The notes: generated by a model from the letters alone, not told the origin. Shown: positions 7,851-17,923, numbered from the stretch's first letter. The stretch is 64,000 nucleotides of DNA from Lacticaseibacillus zeae DSM 20178 = KCTC 3804 (GCF_000260435.1 NZ_BACQ01000014.1:1-64000), one strand, 5' to 3'. Translations and numbers: made by a program.

Positions 7851-10041
7851 GTGACCTAGACTCCTTTATTTTTAACCAACTGAATAACTTGTCTTCTTGC
7901 CGATAGGGACTTGAATCGACCCATATCATCCCCTGCTCATGCGTGCTTACCGCTGGCACGCCGGCTTTGGCAAACGTCTCAAGTGTCTCCCGATGCGGGT
8001 GGCCATAACGATTGGCAACTCCAGCAGAAATTAACGCTGTCTTTAAATCTAAACTTGCAACAACCGCGGGATCACTGGAAGTTTTTGAACCGTGATGCCC
8101 TGCTTTTAAAAAATCAGCTTTAAGTTGGCGCGGTAAAACTTGTGACCTTTCAATCACCTGATCCGCATCACCGGTAAACAACCAGTTACTTTTGCCTATT
8201 TTACCATAGAGCACAATCGAATCAGCGTTCTTATCTTGTGGATTCGGGCGCGCGTCTACCGTTGGCCAGAGCACCTGAAATTGTAACGGGCCCACCTGAA
8301 GCTGCTGATCAGCCGTAACAATTTGTACCTTCGCCACGCGTTGCCGAATCTTGCGAATTATGGGATGACCCTGCGCAGTTGGCGTCGTGACTAGGCGATC
8401 AATTGGCATGAGTCGCGCCAGTAACGGGGCATCTCCCAAATGATCCATATGCGGATGGGTCACGGCCAATGTATTTAACCGCGTATATCCGCGCGCATGC
8501 AGGTAGGGAACAATTGCTCGGCTAACAGGTGGATGACTGGTTTGGCCAAAGATACGTCCGCCTGTATCAATCAACATCACGCCACGGCGAAAAGGCGCTT
8601 CGATTAAAATAGCGTCCCCTTGACCCACATCAAACATCACTACCCGATAATTCGGCTGATACCAGCACCACGCCAGCACAACCAAAAACCAGCTAATGGC
8701 TAATGGCCACTTCTGCCGAGTAATGACAATGGCCATCACGAGCACACCGGCAACAGCTAACCAACTAGGAAAAGCGCCGATGATCATTTGTCCCGGCAGT
8801 CGGCTCAGTCCGATCAACACAGTTTCCAACAGCTGGAGGGCATCATTGAAAAGGCGTGTCAGCCCCGAATGTGGTAATGCCAAAGCCACAACCAGACCAG
8901 GCATAATCGCCAGTTCAAAAATTGGCATCAACAACCAATTAAAAATCACTGTCAGTACATTAAAGCTAAATGTATGCCAGGCAATAACCGGCATACCAGC
9001 CAGAACCAACCGCCAATTTAGCTGCCATTTATGCATGGCCGGCAAACTAATGAGTAAACCGGTCATTAAATAAGTCAGCTGCCCACCCATCGTCATTAAA
9101 ATTCGCGGCTGCCAAATTAAATTCACCATCAGCACCATGCCACATAAATCTAGACCGGTAAAGCCTAACTGAAGATAGCGATTAACGATGCCGGCTAGTC
9201 GCATCCAGACAGCGCGCCACAAACCTGCCCCCAATGGCAACAAGAGCAATAAAAGCGGCAACAAGCCCATCAGCGCCAAATCAACAACGCCTTGAGGTAT
9301 CCGAAGCCGGGCAGCGAACCAGTATAGCGCCGCGACAAATGCAAACAGATGTAATCCGGATATGGAAAAAAGGTGGAAAACGCCTAAGTCGACAAATGCC
9401 TGCCGCTGGGTCATAAAGTCATCATCCATTTGGCCCAATAACAGTCCCTTTGCATATTGGCGTACCTTAGGCGGCAATTGGGCAAAATAAGCAAAGATCT
9501 TAACGCGCCAACCGTCGATGACATCCTGTAGCTGCCGTTTCGGCTGGAATGAAAAATCTAAGGTTGGTTTAACTAATTCATAAGCAAGTTGCCGACTCTG
9601 CCACGCATAAGTCGCATAATCAAATTCATACTGATTGCGCGCTGGAGCTAGACGTGTAACTTCGTAAGCACCCTCTAGCCGCACGGGCTGATCATTCGTT
9701 GCCAACTTATCAGCAACCGCCTGAGAGACCGTACCACGACCGCTGACACTGACGCCGTTAGCCGCCCGACCGATAAAACTAACATAACCCTCTTTAAGTT
9801 TGATGGCCGATGTCGGAATAGCGATACTGCCATGTGGTTGGGGCGGATGGCGCCACTGAAGGACATCCATAATGCCGCGTCCCAACCCAATCACGAAAAA
9901 CAAACCAACACAAATAGAAATCGTTCGATCCGTTTTAATAATCAGCCAAATGACCAATAACCCCGTCACCCACCAAAACCCGATGCCGCCTATGATACCA
10001 GCAAGTAAAGCAACTGTCACCAAAATAAGCCGACCGCTCAT
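7837..10041 (-). CDS. comEC: ComEC/Rec2-type DNA-internalisation protein
   Basis: ComEC forms the membrane channel through which single-stranded DNA enters during transformation. The 734 residues are full length. Two or three transmembrane segments lie near the N-terminus, then an OB-like region, then the Competence domain with many membrane spans (FSISGLHLFAFVAALYWF near 230, and LGLLPLLLLLLPLGAG-like runs). A C-terminal metallo-beta-lactamase domain carries FDVGQGDAILIEAP, THPHMDHLGD and HHGSKTSS. It overlaps comEA by ATGA and holA by 14 nt. I see no truncation. Natural transformation has not generally been shown in this group, so expression is the open point. Confidence 0.95.
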   Translation of the reverse strand: MSGRLILVTVALLAGIIGGIGFWWVTGLLVIWLIIKTDRTISICVGLFFVIGLGRGIMDVLQWRHPPQPHGSIAIPTSAIKLKEGYVSFIGRAANGVSVSGRGTVSQAVADKLATNDQPVRLEGAYEVTRLAPARNQYEFDYATYAWQSRQLAYELVKPTLDFSFQPKRQLQDVIDGWRVKIFAYFAQLPPKVRQYAKGLLLGQMDDDFMTQRQAFVDLGVFHLFSISGLHLFAFVAALYWFAARLRIPQGVVDLALMGLLPLLLLLLPLGAGLWRAVWMRLAGIVNRYLQLGFTGLDLCGMVLMVNLIWQPRILMTMGGQLTYLMTGLLISLPAMHKWQLNWRLVLAGMPVIAWHTFSFNVLTVIFNWLLMPIFELAIMPGLVVALALPHSGLTRLFNDALQLLETVLIGLSRLPGQMIIGAFPSWLAVAGVLVMAIVITRQKWPLAISWFLVVLAWCWYQPNYRVVMFDVGQGDAILIEAPFRRGVMLIDTGGRIFGQTSHPPVSRAIVPYLHARGYTRLNTLAVTHPHMDHLGDAPLLARLMPIDRLVTTPTAQGHPIIRKIRQRVAKVQIVTADQQLQVGPLQFQVLWPTVDARPNPQDKNADSIVLYGKIGKSNWLFTGDADQVIERSQVLPRQLKADFLKAGHHGSKTSSDPAVVASLDLKTALISAGVANRYGHPHRETLETFAKAGVPAVSTHEQGMIWVDSSPYRQEDKLFSWLKIKESRSHAGP

Positions 10042-10697
10042 GGTCCCAGCGTAAACTGTGGTGCCAAGGTTTCAAACGTTTTATCGCCGATTCCCGGAAC
10101 CTCCTTGAGCTCGGCAATCTCTTTAAAGCCGCCGTGACTATCCCGATAATTAATAATATCGGCCGCCTTTTTCGGTCCGATTCCGCTAATCGTTTGCAGC
10201 TGGGTTGCGTCTGCTTTATTAAGATCAATAGCACCACCGCTACCGGCTTGAGCTTTCGATTCGCCGCTTGAAGCAACCCCGGAAGTTGCCGTTGTAGCCG
10301 GCGCAGCAACCGTCTCCCCTTTTTCCGGTACATGCAGGCTTTCCTGGTCACTGGCAATCTTGGCTAAATTAACCTGTTGCATATCGGCATTGGCCGTCAA
10401 CCCACCGGCAGCTTTGACGACCTCATCCCACCGCGTGTTTTCCCGAACCGGATAAATACCGGGACGCAAGACTGCCCCTTTGAGATGTACAAATCCTTGT
10501 GCTGGCCGACTGCGACTGCTTGCGCTGCCAGAAGAACCGGACATCATCACCTGGGAACTGCCGCTTGCACGCACATTCTCGGACAGTGGCTGGCTGGCCG
10601 AGCTACCTTGTGCTTGTTGCCAAAAAAAGAACCCGCCAATGACGATAATCAAAGGCGCGTACCAATATGTTTTGAGCCAATACGTCAGTGTCGTCAT
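10038..10697 (-). CDS. comEA: ComEA-type helix-hairpin-helix DNA receptor
   Basis: ComEA binds double-stranded DNA at the outer face of the membrane and passes it to ComEC. The 219-residue protein has an N-terminal membrane anchor (about residues 15-30, APLIIVIGGFFFW). A Ser-rich linker follows, then a SLBB domain (GFVHLKGAVLRPGIYPV) and a C-terminal pair of HhH motifs (DLNKADATQLQTISGIGPKKA and ELKEVPGIGDKTFETL). A GTG three codons upstream is in frame, but GAGGTG overlaps it and is correctly spaced for the ATG at 10697. It is the first gene of comEA-comEC-holA, following the protease terminator. I see no ComX-type cin box. Confidence 0.94.
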   Translation of the reverse strand: MTTLTYWLKTYWYAPLIIVIGGFFFWQQAQGSSASQPLSENVRASGSSQVMMSGSSGSASSRSRPAQGFVHLKGAVLRPGIYPVRENTRWDEVVKAAGGLTANADMQQVNLAKIASDQESLHVPEKGETVAAPATTATSGVASSGESKAQAGSGGAIDLNKADATQLQTISGIGPKKAADIINYRDSHGGFKEIAELKEVPGIGDKTFETLAPQFTLGP

Positions 10698-10733
10698 TTT
10701 TCTCACCTCAACAACACATTACGCAAGCCATCT

Positions 10734-10760
10734 AAAAAGAACTGCCAAATTGACAGTTCC
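10734..10760 (-). terminator. Terminator of the coaD-protease unit
   Basis: On the minus strand GAACTG, a 9-nt loop and CAGTTC are followed by five T, about 20 nt after the protease stop. Confidence 0.7.
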
Positions 10761-10778
10761 CGTTTCAAACGCATAAAG

Positions 10779-11867
10779 CTACTCGGCGGTTTTCGAATAG
10801 TTTTCCATATATCGAATCACATCACTTAAAGTCTTGACCGGTACGATTTTCATTTTGGTCTTAATTTGCTTAGCAGTCTGCACCGCTTCCGTATAGTTGT
10901 TGACATAATTCGGATCATAATGCTTCAGCTTTTTGGTGGCAGGCTGATTCGGGGCAAAGAAAACTTTGGCCCCCTTGGCATCCGCGGCGACCACTTTCTT
11001 ATCGATGCCGCCGATTTGGCCAACGTGACCCGCTGGATCGATGGTGCCGGTTCCGGCAATCACATGCCCGCGGCGCAGATTCTGATGAGTGATCTGGGTA
11101 TAGATCTGTAAGGCAAACATCGTTCCGGCACTCGGTCCACCGATATTCCCCGCATCAATCTTAACTTTAGGATCACTGGTAACTGACGTATTCTCGGTCA
11201 GCGTGATGCCGATGCCGGCGCGCTTCGTCTGCGGCAAACGAATCAACTTTGCTGTGGCCTGTTTGGTCTTACCTTGATGTTGATACGTCAGCGTAATGGC
11301 CGTGCCCACTTTTTGCGATTTAATCGCATTCACATAAGCGTCGGCAGTTTTATATGATTTACCATTTAATTTGGTAATGGTGTCACCGAGGGCCAATTTT
11401 CCCTTGAAAGGCGACTGCGGTAAAATCGACATCACATAAATGCCGCGATGGTGGATCTGATACGGTTTCTTGGCAGCTTTGAACGCTGCTGCGACCGCAT
11501 TATTGGCAGCACTTTTCATATAATAGGCCTGCAACTGATCGTATTCGGCGCTACTGTCATTGCCCATCAAATCTTGCTTGGAGACAATATCGGTGTGGGC
11601 CTGCGTTTTGCTAAACAGTAATAACGCGGGTGAGGCGGGACCGACCACGCCCACCGTCGTTAACATATAACTCCCCTTGGCATTATCCTTACTGCCGGTG
11701 ACCTTAACATAAGGCTTCAACGACTCCGCCGAGCCCGGCACTTCCAGATAATAGTTCGTCGGGAAGAAAAGAAGCGCCGCTAGCACGATAACGCCAACCA
11801 AAATACCAATGAGCCACCGCCAGCGTTTTTTCTGTTTTAACCGATTAGTTGGCTTGATGAGGCTCAC
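10779..11867 (-). CDS. PDZ and Lon-type membrane serine protease (SepM/YlbL family)
   Basis: This 362-residue protein is a membrane-anchored protease whose catalytic domain faces outward. One transmembrane helix lies at about residues 16-36. A PDZ domain around residues 145-195 contains GKLALGDTITKLNGK, and a Lon-type catalytic domain follows. The catalytic Ser is in GGPSAGTMFAL and the Lys lies in the VGQIGGIDKKVVAA block. Relatives include SepM of streptococci, which trims a competence peptide, and Bacillus YlbL. Start choice is weak: the only sensible codon is GTG at 11867, inside coaD, so it overlaps coaD by 23 nt and is probably coupled to it. rsmD-coaD-ylbL order matches Bacillus. Confidence 0.9.
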   Translation of the reverse strand: MSLIKPTNRLKQKKRWRWLIGILVGVIVLAALLFFPTNYYLEVPGSAESLKPYVKVTGSKDNAKGSYMLTTVGVVGPASPALLLFSKTQAHTDIVSKQDLMGNDSSAEYDQLQAYYMKSAANNAVAAAFKAAKKPYQIHHRGIYVMSILPQSPFKGKLALGDTITKLNGKSYKTADAYVNAIKSQKVGTAITLTYQHQGKTKQATAKLIRLPQTKRAGIGITLTENTSVTSDPKVKIDAGNIGGPSAGTMFALQIYTQITHQNLRRGHVIAGTGTIDPAGHVGQIGGIDKKVVAADAKGAKVFFAPNQPATKKLKHYDPNYVNNYTEAVQTAKQIKTKMKIVPVKTLSDVIRYMENYSKTAE

Positions 11868-12348
11868 CTAGTTTCTTGTATAAGGCCTTTTCGACTGGCG
11901 CCGGCACAAACCGATGAATGTCGCCACCAAACGCCGCGACTTCCTTGATAATCGTACTGGACAAGGCGTCATACTGCTTATCCGCGAGCAAAAAGACCGT
12001 TTCAATCTGATTGTCCAAGTCATGATTAACCGTGGCAATATCAGCCTCATAGCCGAAGTCCGCAACGTTGCGAATGCCACGAATAATAAACTGGGCGCCA
12101 ATGGACTTGGCAAATTCAACCGTCAAACGTCTAGGTGCCGCTACTGCTTTGACATTTGGCAAGTCGGCAGTACTGGCCGCGATCAATGCCAATTTTTCAT
12201 CACTTGAGAAAAGTGCCTTTTTGCTGGTATTCGTCATCGCCGCCACGACCACTTCATCAAACAAACGACTAGCCCGCAAAACAGTGTCCAAATGACCATT
12301 CGTAAACGGATCAAAACTACCGGGAAATACAGCGATTTTTTTAGTCAT
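11845..12348 (-). CDS. coaD: Phosphopantetheine adenylyltransferase
   Basis: CoaD transfers AMP from ATP to 4'-phosphopantetheine, the penultimate step of coenzyme A synthesis. The 167 residues fit the family. The nucleotidyltransferase signature is at the N-terminus (PGSFDPFTNGHLDTV, with the T-x-G-H motif near 15-18) and a second signature lies near the ISSTIIKE-like SSTIIKEVAAFGGD segment. It overlaps rsmD by 8 nt and the protease by 23 nt, so the three are co-expressed. Confidence 0.97.
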   Translation of the reverse strand: MTKKIAVFPGSFDPFTNGHLDTVLRASRLFDEVVVAAMTNTSKKALFSSDEKLALIAASTADLPNVKAVAAPRRLTVEFAKSIGAQFIIRGIRNVADFGYEADIATVNHDLDNQIETVFLLADKQYDALSSTIIKEVAAFGGDIHRFVPAPVEKALYKKLGEPHQAN

Positions 12349-12907
12349 GATCTTCCTCGTTTCGCTCTAAAATCAAAACCTGCGCCACGCCATAGGTCTG
12401 GCGCCGCAGTTTGGTGTATCCGGAAATGACCTCTGGATAAACGACATCCAGTCCGGTTTCAACCAAGACCCGGCCGCCGGGTACCAAGAGATCACCACTG
12501 ACAAATGCAGCTAACTGGGCGATCACATGTTGTTGCGCATAAGGCGGATCCATCAAAATGAGATCAAACGATTGCTCAGCAGCAGCAAAATGGTCGATTG
12601 CTTTGGCCACGGGCATCTTCAAGATCGTAAAACTTTCCGGATGTTTGGTCAGTGCCACATTGGCCTTGATCGTTTTGATCGCTGCATATTGGCGATCCAC
12701 TAAAACAGCATCGTGCATCCCGCGTGACACCGCTTCGATTCCCAGTGCCCCGGTACCTGCATATAAATCAAGAGCATGGCCGCCATCAAAATATGGTCCA
12801 AGCATATTAAACATGGATTCTTTAACTTTATCGGCTGTCGGTCGCGTCTGGTTACCCGGAACCGCGTTCAATCGCAAGCCGCGAAAAGCTCCGCTAATGA
12901 CTCGCAT
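12341..12907 (-). CDS. rsmD: 16S rRNA (guanine966-N2)-methyltransferase
   Basis: RsmD methylates G966 of 16S rRNA using S-adenosylmethionine. The 188-residue protein shows the N-terminal ISGAFRGLRL, the TRPTADKVKESMFNML block, the SAM-binding LDLYAGTGALGIEAVSRG (around residue 62-79) and the catalytic DPPY (LILMDPPYAQQ). It overlaps ylbG and coaD by a few nucleotides on either side, giving a tight ylbG-rsmD-coaD-protease run. Confidence 0.97.
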   Translation of the reverse strand: MRVISGAFRGLRLNAVPGNQTRPTADKVKESMFNMLGPYFDGGHALDLYAGTGALGIEAVSRGMHDAVLVDRQYAAIKTIKANVALTKHPESFTILKMPVAKAIDHFAAAEQSFDLILMDPPYAQQHVIAQLAAFVSGDLLVPGGRVLVETGLDVVYPEVISGYTKLRRQTYGVAQVLILERNEEDHD

Positions 12908-13241
12908 GATGATCCCCTTTTGGCTTATCGGTTGTCATCCGGTCGCGCCGCCGCTGCTTTGCTTTGGTTTCCAGATCTTCTTCTGTCGGCTTGAATTTAC
13001 CGATATCGCTGCCGAATTCGGTTTTTAATTCCGGACGATGCGACGGTTCGACACGTTTGACAAACCGCAACTTACTTAATTTATTGCTCGCTGCCGTAAT
13101 TTCGTCGCGATCCATATACAAATAAACGTATTTCATGCGCCGCGAAACATACATGATAGTGCCGTAGCGCCGCAGCGTCTTAAGTTGCTTAAGTGAATAC
13201 ACCCAAACAACTAGGCCCTGCCGCTGTTTCATTGAAAACAT
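12894..13241 (-). CDS. ylbG: YlbG family protein (UPF0298/DUF2129)
   Basis: The 115-residue protein has the YlbG core (GLVVWVYSLKQLKTLRRYGTIMYVSRRMKYVYLYMD). A Lys/Arg-rich C-terminal tail is longer than in the Bacillus member of about 90 residues. Its function is unknown; relatives sit next to rsmD throughout Bacilli. The frame opens seven codons upstream, but GAAGGTG before the ATG at 13241 favours this start. Its end overlaps rsmD by 14 nt. Confidence 0.88.
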   Translation of the reverse strand: MFSMKQRQGLVVWVYSLKQLKTLRRYGTIMYVSRRMKYVYLYMDRDEITAASNKLSKLRFVKRVEPSHRPELKTEFGSDIGKFKPTEEDLETKAKQRRRDRMTTDKPKGDHHASH

Positions 13242-13258
13242 GCTTTCACCTTCTAAAC

Positions 13259-16200
13259 TCACTGCTTGGTGGCACCGGGCTGAAGCTTGGCCAACAGTTC
13301 CTGACTTTTAATTAATGCACCTGCTTCAACATACAGGTGGGTAACAGTACCGGCAAATGGTGCGTGGACCGTTGTTTCCATTTTCATGGCTTCAATGACA
13401 AACAAAGCATCACCTTTTGCAACCTGCTGCCCTTGTTTTATTGCGACTGAAACAATTTTGCCGGCCATTGGTGCACCAATTTGGTTCTTGTCGGTCGGTT
13501 CTGCTAGCTGATGCTGCAATCCGGCACTCTTTTGATGGGCATCGCGAATCTGGATTTCCTGTTTTTGCCCATCAACCGTGAAATAAAGGGTCTTCATGCC
13601 ACTGGCATCTGCCGTCCCGATCGCATTCAACTGAATAATCAGCGTCTTACCGGCCTTGATCGGCACCGAAACGGTTTCGCCAATTCGCATCCCCTGGAAA
13701 TAAGAAGGCGAGTCGAGTTTGGTGACCGGTCCGATCTGCTTCTGCTTGCGAACAAAGGCTTTGAAAACATCCGGATATAAAATGGCACTCAAAACTTCTT
13801 CAGAACTTGGTTCAGCCACACCCGCCGCGATCAGCTCCTGCCGAACAGCGTCGAAATCTACCGGTTTAGCCAGTTGACCCGGTCTGACAGTCAGCGGCTT
13901 TTGTCCTTTGAGAACTTTTTCCTGCAATTCCTTGGGAAAACCGCCAACCGGTTGGCCTAAATCGCCTTTGAAAAAGGCAACCACGGATGCCGGAAAATCA
14001 TATTGTTCGCCATGGTCCCTGACCATCTCTGGGGTTAAGTGATTCTGCAACATAAACAGCGCCATATCGCCAACCACTTTTGACGACGGGGTTACCTTAA
14101 TGATATCGCCGAATAACGTATTGACTTGCGCATACATGGCCTTCACGGCTTCAAAGTCCGTAATGCCCATACTGCGGGCTTGCTGTTGCAAGTTACTGTA
14201 CTGGCCACCTGGCATCTGAACGGTGTAAATATCGGTCAGCGGACCGGTCACGCCGTTGCCAAAGTCGGCATAGTAAGGCCGGATTGCCTGAAAATAACGA
14301 TCCAACGACTGGGCTTTTTCAATCGCCACTTCAGGCTGACGCTGATCGCCACTCAAAGCATAGTAGAGACTTTCCAGACTTGGCTGACTGGTTGTCCCCG
14401 AAAAGCTGCTTTGGGCGACATCGACAATGTCGACCCCAGCGTGCGTGGCTGCCAAGTAAGTAGCAATGCCGTTGCCGGTTGTATCGTGGGTATGCAAATG
14501 AATCGGTACCGAAACAGCATCTTTTAGCGCACCAATCAAGACTGATGCCGCCTGTGGTTTAAGCAGTCCCGCCATATCTTTAATCGCAATCATATCCGCG
14601 CCGGCATCAACAAGTTGCTTGGCCAGTGCCACATAATAAGCCAATTGATATTTTGGATGGGCATCGCTTAAAATATCGCCGGTGTAACACATGGTTGCTT
14701 CCGCAAGTTTACCGGTTTGTTTGACCGTGTCAATGCTCAGTGTCATTTGCGGCAGCCAGTTCAGACTGTCAAATATCCGGAAAATATCAACACCATCATC
14801 AGCTGCTTGTTGAATGAAGGCTTTAATCACATTGTCAGGGTAGTTCTGATAACCAACGGCATTACTGCCACGGAACAGCATCTGTAACAACGTATGCGGT
14901 AATGCTGCGCGCAGTTTTTTCAATCGGACCCACGGATCTTCATTCAAGAAGCGGTAAGCAACATCAAACGTCGCACCACCCCATACTTCCATCGAAAACA
15001 GATTAGGCAAGCCGTTGCCCATATCCTTAGCGACCGTCAGCATATCGCGAGTCCGCATGCGGGTAGCAAACAGACTCTGGTGGGCATCGCGAAAAGTCGT
15101 ATCCGTCAACAACAGCCGTTGATGGTCTTTTACCCAATCAGTAACGCCATTTGCACCCTTGTCCTTAAGCAGTGCCACTAAATCATTCTGCGGCTTGGCT
15201 GTTGGAAAATGGCTATCGTATTGCAGCTCCGGATAATATTTTTGCGTTTGGCGCTCAACGCCTTTAAACCCGTTGATCGTGACATCACCGATATACCACA
15301 ATAACCGGGAGGCCAGATCTGGCTTGGCTTGCACCTGCAACAACTCAGGATGGGCGTCAATGAATGCTGTTTCTGCCTCACCTGTTCGGAAGGTTTTAGT
15401 AGCCAATAGATGCTCTAAGAAAGCAACGTTGGTTTTAACGCCGGTAATTTGAAATTCGTGTAAAGCGCGTTGCATTTTGGCAATTGCCGCCGGGAAATTC
15501 GGCGCATGGACGCTGGCTTTGACCAATAAAGAGTCAAAATAAGGGCTGACGACGGCGCCGGCATAAGCATTGCCGACATCCAACCGAATGCCAAAACCAC
15601 CCGGAGAACGATAAGTATTGATGGTTCCGGTATCCGGCATAAAATTGTTTTCCGGATCTTCGGTCGTAATCCGGCACTGAATTGCAGCGCCATTTTCACG
15701 CAGCTCGTCTTGCTGCGGCAGGTGCAAATCGGCAAACAAATCCGCTCCCGCAGCAATGCGCAATTGCGACTGAACAATATCGACACCTGTGATGAGTTCC
15801 GTAATCGTATGCTCTACCTGAACACGGGGGTTAACTTCAATAAAGTAATACTGATCGCCGTCAACCAGAAATTCAACGGTTCCGGCGTTTTCATAATGCA
15901 GGCTGGCCATCAAGTCCACGGCACTTTGGCAGATTTTCGCACGCAAAGCGACCGGCAAAGCAACTGCCGGCGCAATTTCGACGACTTTTTGCTGGCGGCG
16001 CTGGACTGAGCAGTCACGTTCAAAAAGATGCAAAAGATGTCCGTGTTCATCGCCCAGTACCTGCACCTCAACGTGTTTAGCCGAGGCAATGTATTTTTCG
16101 ACGTACATGCGATCATCGCCAAAACTAGCCTTGGCTTCATTAACCGCATTTTGATACACTGCTTCCAGCTCTGCCTTGGAGTGAACGATACGCATGCCTT

Positions 16201-16696
16201 TACCGCCACCACCGCTGGCTGCTTTAAGCATCACCGGGAAACCGTGTGTTGCGGTAAAATCCTGAATTTCGCTGAAGTCACGTGTTGGCTCAGGTGTTCC
16301 CGGGATCGTCGCCAACCCGGCCTTATGGGCTGCTTCTTTCGCTGCCACTTTATCGCCGAACACATCAAGCAACTCCGATCGGGGGCCAACAAACGTCAAA
16401 CCCGCAGCCCGAACTTTACGGGCAAACGTTGCGTTTTCAGAAAGCAACCCATAGCCGGGATGGATCGCATCCGCCCCGCTTTGTTTGGCAATGCGAATGA
16501 TATCATCCATATCCAGATAAGCGGCAATGGGTGCCTTGCCTGCGCCTACTTGGTAACTTTCTTGAGCTTTGAACCGGTGAATCGACAAGGCATCTTCCTT
16601 GGCAAAAATGCCAACGGTCTTGAGGCCCAGCTCCTCACAGGCACGGAAAATCCGAATGGCGATTTCGCCACGATTCGCGACTAAAACTTTATGCAT
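13259..16696 (-). CDS. pyc: Pyruvate carboxylase
   Basis: PycA is a biotin enzyme that makes oxaloacetate from pyruvate, bicarbonate and ATP, feeding aspartate synthesis in organisms with an incomplete TCA cycle. The 1145 residues hold all domains. The biotin carboxylase comes first (MHKVLVANRGEIAIRIFRAC, then the ASGGGGKGMRIV ATP loop and EVNPRVQVEHT). The carboxyltransferase follows (TTFRDAHQSLFATRMRTRDM near 535), then the biotin carrier domain with EAMKMET; the biotinylated Lys is about residue 1105. It overlaps ftsW by 8 nt and lies 17 nt before ylbG. Metabolic and division genes thus share a transcript, as in other lactobacilli. Confidence 0.98.
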   Translation of the reverse strand: MHKVLVANRGEIAIRIFRACEELGLKTVGIFAKEDALSIHRFKAQESYQVGAGKAPIAAYLDMDDIIRIAKQSGADAIHPGYGLLSENATFARKVRAAGLTFVGPRSELLDVFGDKVAAKEAAHKAGLATIPGTPEPTRDFSEIQDFTATHGFPVMLKAASGGGGKGMRIVHSKAELEAVYQNAVNEAKASFGDDRMYVEKYIASAKHVEVQVLGDEHGHLLHLFERDCSVQRRQQKVVEIAPAVALPVALRAKICQSAVDLMASLHYENAGTVEFLVDGDQYYFIEVNPRVQVEHTITELITGVDIVQSQLRIAAGADLFADLHLPQQDELRENGAAIQCRITTEDPENNFMPDTGTINTYRSPGGFGIRLDVGNAYAGAVVSPYFDSLLVKASVHAPNFPAAIAKMQRALHEFQITGVKTNVAFLEHLLATKTFRTGEAETAFIDAHPELLQVQAKPDLASRLLWYIGDVTINGFKGVERQTQKYYPELQYDSHFPTAKPQNDLVALLKDKGANGVTDWVKDHQRLLLTDTTFRDAHQSLFATRMRTRDMLTVAKDMGNGLPNLFSMEVWGGATFDVAYRFLNEDPWVRLKKLRAALPHTLLQMLFRGSNAVGYQNYPDNVIKAFIQQAADDGVDIFRIFDSLNWLPQMTLSIDTVKQTGKLAEATMCYTGDILSDAHPKYQLAYYVALAKQLVDAGADMIAIKDMAGLLKPQAASVLIGALKDAVSVPIHLHTHDTTGNGIATYLAATHAGVDIVDVAQSSFSGTTSQPSLESLYYALSGDQRQPEVAIEKAQSLDRYFQAIRPYYADFGNGVTGPLTDIYTVQMPGGQYSNLQQQARSMGITDFEAVKAMYAQVNTLFGDIIKVTPSSKVVGDMALFMLQNHLTPEMVRDHGEQYDFPASVVAFFKGDLGQPVGGFPKELQEKVLKGQKPLTVRPGQLAKPVDFDAVRQELIAAGVAEPSSEEVLSAILYPDVFKAFVRKQKQIGPVTKLDSPSYFQGMRIGETVSVPIKAGKTLIIQLNAIGTADASGMKTLYFTVDGQKQEIQIRDAHQKSAGLQHQLAEPTDKNQIGAPMAGKIVSVAIKQGQQVAKGDALFVIEAMKMETTVHAPFAGTVTHLYVEAGALIKSQELLAKLQPGATKQ

Positions 16697-17861
16697 GCGT
16701 TTTCTCTACCTTTCGTTGCGTACGTTCGCTATGATAACTGATATTGAGCATAATCCCGACTGCCATCGACAAAACAATCATACTTGAGCCGCCATAACTG
16801 ATAAACGGCAACGTGACTCCGGTGACCGGCAATACACCGGCGACGGCGCCGACATTGAAAACCGTTTGAACCAGCATCATGGTCGCAATGCCATAAGCAA
16901 TCAGTGTGTGATACGTATTTTTGGAACGAATGCCAATCAAATAAAACCGCATCACCAAGAAGAACAGTAAGCCCAGTATGACCACCGTGCCGACTAAGCC
17001 CAGCTCTTCTGCAATGACAGCCAAAATGAAATCAGTATAAGGTTCAGGTAGATACCCCAGTTTTTGACTGCTCATCCCCAAACCCACGCCGAAGAAGCCA
17101 CCATGATTAATGGCATACAGCGAATTGACCACCTGATTACCAGCCGCATTTGCTTTTTCAAAAGGATGAATGGCAGCGACCAACCGCTGATAAGCATAAT
17201 TATGCTCCAGCCCCGGGAAGTGATAATGCGACACAATGTAATACCCCAAGACCCCTGTCGCAATCAGCGCAACCAGCCAAAGTAAGCCATAGCGCATTGG
17301 AATCCCACTAGACATCACCACCACCAGCGTGATCAAAAAGAGAATGGCGAAACCGCCAGTATCCGGTTCGACGAAAACCAGCAACATCATCATACCGGCA
17401 ATAAATAGCGGCTGCCACATCTGACGCAGCCGAAAATTTTCCTGCCGAAAACTGTCCTCGCGCGACGTCAACATATGGGCCAGATAAAAAATCAAAATCA
17501 TTTTGGCAAACTCGGACGGTTGCAAGCGAAAACTGCCAATGGAAATCCATGCGGCGGCCCCGTTAACCGCCCGTCCGTGTATGATTAGGTACACCAACAT
17601 GACAAACAAACCCGACATCAAGACAAATAGCACCCAGCGATTACGCAAAATCTTAAGGGCCATATTGTCAAAGAAGAACACGGTTCCGATCCCGAGCACC
17701 ACAAAAACAATTTGTTGCAATAAGTATTTAGTTTCTGCGGCACCATATTGCCGCTGCACCCAATAAGCGCTAGCGGAATAAACCATCACGATCCCGATGG
17801 CACACAGAACCAGATAGGGTACCAAAATGAAGTAATCCACATGGCGTAATTTTTTCCTCAA
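16689..17861 (-). CDS. ftsW: FtsW/RodA family peptidoglycan glycosyltransferase
   Basis: SEDS-family polymerases extend glycan strands from lipid II; FtsW works at the septum with a class B PBP. The 390-residue polytopic protein has about ten membrane spans. Conserved segments include VYSASAYW, GSFRLQPSEFAKM (near 117), FVEPDTGGFAILF and ending PVTGVTLPFISYGGSSM. The TGVTLPFISYGG ending and its position before pyc support FtsW over RodA. Expressed from its own promoter at 17896-17923, it leads the ftsW-pyc-ylbG-rsmD-coaD-protease run. Confidence 0.93.
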   Translation of the reverse strand: MRKKLRHVDYFILVPYLVLCAIGIVMVYSASAYWVQRQYGAAETKYLLQQIVFVVLGIGTVFFFDNMALKILRNRWVLFVLMSGLFVMLVYLIIHGRAVNGAAAWISIGSFRLQPSEFAKMILIFYLAHMLTSREDSFRQENFRLRQMWQPLFIAGMMMLLVFVEPDTGGFAILFLITLVVVMSSGIPMRYGLLWLVALIATGVLGYYIVSHYHFPGLEHNYAYQRLVAAIHPFEKANAAGNQVVNSLYAINHGGFFGVGLGMSSQKLGYLPEPYTDFILAVIAEELGLVGTVVILGLLFFLVMRFYLIGIRSKNTYHTLIAYGIATMMLVQTVFNVGAVAGVLPVTGVTLPFISYGGSSMIVLSMAVGIMLNISYHSERTQRKVEKTHA

Positions 17862-17895
17862 GAAAAACGCGGCCTTTCAAGCAATGATTGGATTT

Positions 17896-17923
17896 ATTAT
17901 AGCATACCGACTACACCCGCCAA
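17896..17923 (-). promoter_or_regulatory. ftsW promoter
   Basis: TTGGCG (17918-17923) and consensus TATAAT (17896-17901) on the minus strand are 16 bp apart, about 30 nt before the ftsW start. Confidence 0.65.
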